A DNA stretch of 64,000 nt, from NCBI RefSeq assembly GCF_004664715.2, contig NC_051074.1:33664980-33728979 (forward strand), read 5' to 3'. The translations under genes were made by a program, and so were the position numbers. Below are positions 57,011 to 64,000 of the stretch, one piece after another; position 1 is the stretch's first letter; each line of letters starts with the position of its first letter. This DNA is from Peromyscus leucopus (lineage: Eukaryota > Chordata > Mammalia > Rodentia > Cricetidae). The notes beneath the pieces are model-generated. The model was not told the DNA's origin and did no database searches. It worked only from the letters and a program-made list of their open reading frames with translations.

Positions 57011-58044
57011 CAATATCCAAATATCCTAAGTCCAGTAAATTATAAAAGACTTAAGCATATATAAAAGGATTATACTACATTTTCAAGTTAAAAAAAAAAC
57101 CTTAACATTTTAAAGATGTCTGTTTTGAATAAATTTGGGAGATTCAATGTTGTCAGTCACTTCAGATGCCTATGTTAAATGAAAATCTGGTTTTAAAGTT
57201 TACATGAAAACAAAACATTCTGAATGAATCCCCAGGAAAGAGTTAAAGGATTTACATCATTGAACCTTAAGCTCCCTAGATGCTGTATCAATTAATTAAT
57301 AAATAAGTTTATTAACCAGTTGCAAAAGAAGAGACAGTGGATCTACAGAGTCCATAGGAAGACCACACAGACATGGACGCTTCTGGAATATGGGAAAAAA
57401 TAAAAGCAATGTCAATAAATGATGCTAGAGTGACTGAAGATGGCCTAGGAAGGGGAAAGGATCCATATTTCACACCAAGGTCACTTTAATGATACTAAAC
57501 AAAGGCAATCCTCAACCCTCCCCTTTCTCATCATTCCCAGTAGCTCTCAAAGAGTAAAGAATCCCAATGCTCCTCTCTCCTTAGTAGATCTCACGGGTGA
57601 CCATCTTCTCTCACCACTTAAGTGCTTAACTGGAAGATCCTCATCTCAATAAATTTAAATCTCTAGCCATATGTGATCCAGTTCTTGTCTGTTTCTCTAG
57701 TCTTCCACTCTCTGTGCTCATTGGTGTGGATAACTACCCCAGCTGCACCACTTTTTAAATGCCCACCAGCATTTGCATGATCTGCTTCTTCCTGGAAAAC
57801 TCCTTTCTTCAGGCTGCGTTTAGAAAACTCTCACTCATACACAGTAGCAAATGTCCATGGTCTCTCTTTTCTGAGCCCCTTTGAAACCCCTGGACATATA
57901 TCACATACCTTAAACCAAGGTAATATCATCACTCTTTCTGCTAATTTATATTTTATTTCTAGGCTATCAGAACGGATGTACATTGCCTTGTGCACTGAAG
58001 TTACTCTGTTAATACTCATTGAATGGATAGAGAAGTAACTGAAA
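57011..58044. other. Unique-looking non-genic stretch
   Basis: No gene or repeat recognised. Confidence 0.4.
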
Positions 58045-58245
58045 TGGAGGCTGCAGAACGGGTTCTGTGGTTAAGAGTGTTTCCATCTCTTCCATGTGAT
58101 CCTTGAATTCTCAGGGCCCACATCAGGCGGTCCACAACCATCTGTAACTCCAGCTCCACAGGATCCAACCCTCTCTTGCATCCACACATATCTGACATAT
58201 GCACGTACACACACACACACACACACACGTAAAAATATTTTTAAA
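58045..58245 (+). mobile_element. B3-type SINE with (CA)n tail
   Basis: gggttctgtggttaagagtg, tcagggcccacatcaggcgg, tccacaaccatctgtaactc, cagctccacaggatccaac, then a CA array (58206-58228) and an A-rich end. Confidence 0.8.
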
Positions 58246-58774
58246 GGAAACTGTAATGTCAGGCAATAGATTTATGAGACAATGACTTTGAAGAAACCCC
58301 TGTCTCCAGTACACTGATGTGAGAATTATGTAATTCAATTAGTAATCCAAACTAAGTAATACTTTTACAGGAAGAAACTTAACTTTGTGACAATGCCATC
58401 ACTTCATAGAAAGCCATCTCTGAATGTCTGCTTTTGTATTCAGTTGTATGAAAATAGTTGAAAAGATGGTCATCTTAGTACCAGATAATTGCGAACACAA
58501 TGCAGAATTTGTTGATATTCCTATAGTACAATAATTCTTAATTACGGGTGCACATTAGAAGTATCCAGGAAGCTTTTCAAAAGCATCAATGTTCATGTCC
58601 TTCCCAGTTAATGCAGCCAAAATCACTATGAGTGAGACAAAGTGCCCAAACACTGAGATAGAAACTTCCTAGGTGAATCTGATGTGTAGTTACCACTGAG
58701 AACCTTTATTTATACTGATAAAAAAATTAAAGTCAATGATTAAGCAGATCCCCATGCAATCACTGGGTGGCACA
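58246..58774. other. Unique-looking non-genic stretch
   Basis: No feature recognised. Confidence 0.4.
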
Positions 58775-59960
58775 CACTGTGGTGGTGGTTTGAACTCATT
58801 CTGTGATGTCCTAAAGACCTCATGAACCACAACAGTGGTCAGGAAGCCAAGCTATGGCCAGAAGGCAAGAGTGGCACTTCTATCTTGGTGGAAACCAGCA
58901 GCTGTTTAATTGGAGTTAAAAAAAAATCAATAGTAAGGAAATCATACCTGGTACTCTAAAGCTAGCCAATTACCCATGTCCAGTGAGGATATGGATATTA
59001 GAGAAGAACCTACAATGGCTACATTTCCATAGCAACATAGTTCTCAGCTGCATTGTAAATGCTTATCCTGGTACCCACAGATAACTAATTCTCATCCCCA
59101 TCAAAGAAGCTGTTTTTTGCAACAGATGGACACCATTACAGAAATCCACTACTTGTCAAAATTCAGAGAACAAATGGCCATGAAGTGTCTGTCTCCGGTT
59201 GATATATCTCTTGCGCAACTCCTCCATCTAAGACTCAGGCAACATTAAGGAAGGGAAGGCAGAAAGGGTGTACAAGCCAGGCAACCTGGACCTCTGCTGC
59301 CAGATAGTGTCTTCTATATCCAGAGAAGCTACAATAATGACATCTTAGCGTTATAGCTGACTACACAAGACCTGAACAATAGCAACACTAGTTGACAGGC
59401 CAATCGTGAATGGAGGGAAATTCTCACAAGGCTCCAACCCTAGATGAAGAGCTACAAGCTGAGAGAGGAAGAATTAATCTTCTCCAGGGATGAGCTCTCT
59501 GATTGGTTATCCAATACCAAGTAGTGAGTTCTAAATATATATATATATAATACTAAACTAAACAGATTCAGTAGGTTGTATTTATATATTTATTCACATA
59601 CACATAAATGTGTGTATAATAATAATAATAACTTTTTAAAAGAGGCTATGAATTTGAGAGGGGGTAGAAGAGTTGTGGGAGGAGATGCAATGGGGATGAT
59701 GATGTAAGTACAGTATACATGCCAGGTGTGGTGGTGCTTTAATCCCAGCACTCAGGAAGTGGGAACATGAAGATCTCTTTGAATTCAAATCCAGTCTGGT
59801 TTATATAGCCAGTTCCGGGCTAGCTATAAAGTGAGACCCTGGCTTAAAAAAGAAGGAAGAAAAGAAAAGGAAAGAAATTAAAACAGAAAAGAAATAAAAA
59901 CAAAAAAGGAATAAAATTACAGTATACATTTAAGAATATATAAAATAGAGTATACATATA
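58775..59960 (+). mobile_element. L1 3' UTR (Lx type), interrupted by B1
   Basis: Long consensus-order run: gaactcattctgtgatgtcc, cagctgtttaattggagtta, gcaacagatggacaccatt, cctccatctaagactcaggc, ctacacaagacctgaacaat, agcaacactagttgacaggc, ccagggatgagctctctgat, gattcagtaggttgtattt, aggctatgaatttgagagg and ggggatgatgatgtaag, continuing beyond the B1. Confidence 0.85.
59721..59917 (+). mobile_element. B1 SINE with 12-nt target-site duplication
   Basis: gccaggtgtggtggtgcttt, atcccagcactcaggaagtg, gaattcaaatccagtctgg, gtgagaccctggctt, then a decayed A/G-rich tail. tacagtatacat occurs on both sides (59709-59720, 59918-59929). Older than the other duplicated-flank B1s by its substitutions and impure tail. 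Confidence 0.93.
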
Positions 59961-60099
59961 TTATTTTTTAAAAATGAAAAGCGCCCCTTTCTGAAAGCAT
60001 CTTCCAGCTCCCCCCTCCAAAAAAAAAATCTCTGTTTTCAACATGAAACTAAAAATCTGAAATTAAAACAAGTATTAAACACTGAGACACAGTCTGAAG
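59961..60099. other. Short A-rich stretch
   Basis: No feature beyond poly(C) and poly(A) runs near 60015-60030. Confidence 0.4.
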
Positions 60100-61215
60100 G
60101 GATCGACAGGGCCAGTAGGATGTCCCTGAACTTGAAATATTCACTTGCCTATCTGCTCAAGATATTGTTGACCTTTTTTGTACGTGTGTACATGAAGTTT
60201 GCAACTTCAATTCAATGTTAGGATCTTAAACACTGGGCCATGCATTGAAGAGGATGAGCGCAAGGGGCGGTGGTGATGCTACAAAGAACAAATATGTGAT
60301 GGAGGGATGGGAAAGATAGAAAATCGTGGAGGCTTGGGCGCTATGGAGAGAGGCAGAACTGGAGACATGATGACAAGTGAGAGAGAAGTCTGAGATCTAC
60401 TTGCTGTCATCGTAGGACTGTCTGGATGGTGTACAATAGCCTAGAGTTTAAGCAAATGCAGAACCAGCTCCCAAACAGGCCACCTGACCACAGGTGCTCT
60501 CTGGCTCTCGGCAACAAGGGAAGCCCGAAATGAGGAAAGGTTCGCTTTCTGGATTGGACCTCCTCAGAGGACCACTGTGGCCCGCGATGCCACTGGCGGT
60601 CATGTTAGTGTCGGTAGTCCATGCTGCTGTCCCAGGCCTCGATGAAACCTGAGACCACGTGGATGTACGCAGTCTGTGCCGCTATCTGATGCTTTGACGA
60701 TGTCCTTAGGCTTTGCTGCCTCAGGTGCCATGCTGACGTGGGTGACACGTGTAACCACCTGAGGCCATGTCAAGGCTTGTGGCCCATGCAGCCGCTGAGG
60801 GCCATGAGTGGGTCAGAGGTCCTGATACAGCCAAGGACCTTGTTGATGATGCCTAACAGCCCGTGTTACCACCATGAAGATGCCCTTGGTCTGGGCTGCT
60901 GCCTGAAGCTATGTTAAAGTTGGTGCGCAGGAGAGCTGGCCCCACCATTTGCCCACTCACGGCACGGGAATGTGATGTAAGCAGTGACTTCTGGTACGAA
61001 TTCAGTTGAGAGAGACTCATCCTCCCTTAGGGGACTGGCTACTAGGAATTTGATCATGCTTATGCTCCAGTGAATATACAGACAACACAATATGGACTCC
61101 CCCCCCCCCCGCAGGTATCATGAAGAGAGGAGGGGTGGACATGGGAAGCCTAGGAGGTGAGTGTGATCAGGGTGCATGATATGAGATTCACAAATAATCA
61201 AAAAAAATTTTTTTT
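60100..61215 (+). mobile_element. L1 3' UTR (Lx type) with degenerate ~60-nt tandem array
   Basis: 60540-60960 repeats a loose unit of the form ...ggccatgt(tg)atgt.cgtggtctgtgctgc..., a known feature of some rodent Lx 3' UTRs. It ends with ctccagtgaatatacagaca, acacaatatggactc, a C12 run, a purine stretch and gtgtgatcagggtgcatgat before A/T-rich sequence. It is GC- and CpG-richer than its surroundings. Confidence 0.65.
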
Positions 61216-61414
61216 AATTAAAAAAAAAAACTCCATGGGAACCTATGGCTGGATATTCAGAATTATTTAATGTGGGATAAAACATCATATAAATACTTTT
61301 CAAGAGCAGTGCGTGTTAATATTGAGACCCATTGTTCTAGAATATTACCTTTTATTCTTCAAGAACACTTGTACCGCAGGAACAAGTAGGTAATCAACAC
61401 TTATTAGTAAGTTC

Positions 61415-61960
61415 TTACGGCCAGTCTTGGTTGACTATTAGACTGGATTTGGAATCAACTAAGAGATAAGATTCTGAGCATGCATTGGAGGGACTTCCTT
61501 GATCATTTCTTTTAAGTGGGAAGACTCCCCTAAATGTGTGTAGCACCTTCCCATGGGAGCCAGAGAACAAGAGGTCCCCAGGGGAAAGCTTTGCTTTCAT
61601 CCCATGGCGTTTGCATCTAGGTGGCCAGTTCACTTACCCTGTGCCGCCCCTCTGGTCACTGCCCCTGCTGCCCCTGCTGCTGCTTTTCTGTTTTGACACC
61701 AGGAACCAGCTTCTTCAGGCTCCCAATGTGGACTGAAGACCGGTGGCTCTCCAGGTGTCCTCCAAGCCTTCGGTACCACGTTGAGACTGATGAGTCATCC
61801 AGCCTCAGGGACTGAGTAGCTACCAGGTTGTCAGCTTCTCCAAAGTGAAGGTAGCCATTGTTGGACTACTCAGACATATAGTGTAATCCAGTCTCATAAA
61901 CCCACATTTTCTTTTCAATTGGTGCTGTTTCTCTAGAGAAATAAGTCTGAATGGATAGCA
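61415..61960 (+). mobile_element. T-class mid-repetitive element
   Basis: ggatttggaatcaactaaga, tctgagcatgcattgg, agactcccctaaatgtgtgt, ttcccatgggagccagag, ccagcttcttcaggctccca, atgtggactgaagaccggtg, ctctccaggtgtcctcc, gccattgttggactactcag and the terminal ttggtgctgtttctctagag. Near complete, diverged. Confidence 0.7.
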
Positions 61961-64000
61961 TACTAAAGAAATACAGGGGCACCCCTTAAAGCTGTTGGCA
62001 TAATGGCGCTAGTTCTCTTTTGAAAAGAAGAATTTCTTGAGCAATAAGGTCTTGAGAACCAAAGAAGAGAAGCACCATCCCTGGAAAGAGCTGAATGAAA
62101 GGTTTCGTGAAATAGTATGCTGTAGTTTCTTTTCCTGTTGCTGTGATAAAATTATTGGCTTTGACTTTTTTCCATCATTGCTAAAATTTTTTTAAATCTT
62201 TACATGTTCTTTGTAACTTCTTAAGTCCATGAATTTTAAATGCCTCACTTTTATTACCTAGTATTTTCATGATTATTTCTGGTTTTAACTATTTTACAAC
62301 CTTTTGGTTTCTTCTAATCCAGTTTCTCATTTTCTTTTCTTAATCCCAAACTTTCTAAATTCAGTATTTGTCTTTAGTTTTCTTTTCTCTTTGTCATTTA
62401 AGTTTTATTTATTCTCAATAATTTAAAATGTTGATCCTTTTTTTTTTATTACTTTTTAAAAGTACAATAACATGGTACTTTTGGAACTTTTCTCATACTT
62501 TTTTATTTTCTTTTGTAGCTTTAATACTTCATCACCTGTTACAATATTAATTAAATATGGATATAATTCCCACTTTAAATTTCAGTTTATGATTTGGCAG
62601 ATAAAATGTATTGTCACAGAAAAAATTAGTCTAACAAACCTAGCCCAACCTAGTAAGGATAAGAAACACCTTCACTGTGGCTAGACTTCCTGTCCTAGCT
62701 GTACATTTCCTATTTGGTTTGACATTGGTTCTACAACACATCTTTCTTCTTGTGACTTTGAGCATTTAGCTATTCAGAAAAGTTGCCATCCACAAAATAT
62801 GGGGTAGTACTTTACTAGACATCTTATGTTAAACCATCTTTTCATGAGATGCTACATTTTGAAACCCATGGTCTCAGCATCTAAAACTACTAAGCTTTAG
62901 GGAAAGGATGCTGCCTAACAGTAGGGGGAGACAGATAGCAGTGTGATTCTGTGCCACTAAGCATCTCCAGCAAAGTCACTATCCTGGTCCTGGTTCTCAC
63001 TAAGATTCCCTGATGATAAATTTCCTAACGTAAGAAGAATATTAAGTATCTTACCCATTTGAATTGACCACCTTTACTCCAAGTCTTACCCTTTTTCTGT
63101 AGGTCAGTTTTGGCGACCCCTTAATGACCAGAATGCTGGCCAGAAGTTGTCAACCAATAAAGTCTGGTTTTAAGTAGATCCAGTGGTACTTGTGAAGGGT
63201 TACTCATTATTTTATATTTTTCTTCATGTAGACTCCAGCTTGGAGCAGATTTCCACAGCCCAAAGAGAAAGAATGAGCATCCTAACCACAGGTTATGGGC
63301 TTTGACAAGCTTGAAAAGCATCTTGTGAATTAGAAAGGTAGAAAGATACATCTCTACCCATTATTCTTCATTCAAGGGTGGGATTTAGGACATAAAAGGC
63401 TTTTAAGGTAGATTTGATCATTTCTTAGGATTTGAGTCTTTGTATCACAAGTTTTAAAACTCCTGTTATAAATGCTGCATGGCTTTAGTTCAAGATTGTA
63501 TTATGGCCAAGAGCACTTAGCCCAGATGCCAAACATAATTTTAAAATACCTGAAATCTTTCACTTATATTTCACATAAACCACATAGAAAAAAAAAAGCA
63601 AACTGCATTATTACCTTACCTTCCTATTGTGCCTTATGTTCATGGACCAACTTGCTAATTTCTGCAGAAATCTCATTGCTGAATTCTCTCCACTGATTCA
63701 TTTCCCCCAATTCCTTGTCCCATCTCCTTAATGAAGCACAGTCTCCTTTTTAGGGAAATGATAACTTTGAACCAAAAATCATGATTCTTTTTTGGCAAGC
63801 TGAAGGGGAAACAGTGGTCGGGGAAAGCTTCATGCACTCAAAAATGAGTCACGTTTATATAGTTACAGCTGTTTTAATGTCCTTGTAATTGGGAGAACAA
63901 CTGTTTGTTCAGCCATTATGTTCATGGAGTCTCTGTTCTCCCACTTGGTGACATTTTTTTCTTCAGTACAAAATGTATTGTTGTTATTCCCATTTTCAAA
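61961..64000. other. T-rich then unique stretch to window end
   Basis: 62100-62540 is T-rich on the plus strand. After that no gene or repeat is recognised. 63760-63960 includes aatgagtcacg (AP-1/MAF-like). Confidence 0.4.

Overview
The window looks like non-coding nuclear DNA of a muroid rodent, most probably a cricetid (deer mouse, vole or hamster group). The evidence is the repeat content: B1 SINEs with a cricetid-type right half, B2/B3, B4 and ID SINEs, several decayed rodent L1 3' UTRs of Lx type, one fairly recent L1 3' end with a matching partial copy, solo LTR-like elements, and long (CA)n, (GA)n, (CT)n and homopurine tracts. Base composition is AT-rich and CpG-poor, as expected of a gene desert or a very large intron. 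I found no protein-coding gene, no tRNA, rRNA or snRNA gene and no credible coding exon. All open frames are short, and the longer ones fall in repeats, lack an ATG or resemble no family I recognise.

Layout. 1-4.3 kb: a B1 end, two Lx-type L1 3' UTRs carrying purine microsatellites, and a mid-repetitive element (here R1) nested in the second. 5.1-5.6 kb: a small CpG-enriched unique patch. 7.0-8.1 kb: an ancient L1 remnant, then mid-repetitive copies up to 11.8 kb, including a head-on inverted R1 pair. 12.3-18.1 kb: scattered SINEs and simple repeats. 18.3-23.0 kb: one long, very decayed L1 that can be followed from ORF1-like sequence to its 3' end, with a B4 SINE inside. 24.3-24.9 kb: a young B1 and a solo LTR. 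26.1-27.8 kb: a younger L1 inserted in the opposite orientation into an older one. 28.6 kb: a minisatellite. 29.4 kb: a second young B1. 29.8-33.5 kb: repeat-poor. 35-42.5 kb: SINEs, microsatellites and L1 3' ends, one interrupted by another element. 45.3-48.2 kb: a second solo LTR, two copies of a further element (R2), an ID SINE and an inverted L1 tail. 48.2-52.1 kb: repeat-poor. 53.2-54.5 kb: an LTR split by an L1 which is followed by a B1. 55.2-57.0 kb: another ancient L1. 58.8-62.0 kb: two Lx 3' UTRs and a mid-repetitive element. 62-64 kb: T-rich and unique.

Nothing here forms an operon or a pathway. The information in the window is a layered record of transposon insertions, dated relative to each other by nesting and target-site duplications, plus a few repeat-free patches with clustered transcription-factor-like motifs that could be distal regulatory elements. 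Repeat names come from recognising the sequence by eye, without a library search. Where I know the sequence class but not its official name, I use a local label: R1 (tcaacttgacac...), R2 (ctattgctgt...acacttcc), T (ends near ctctagagaa).
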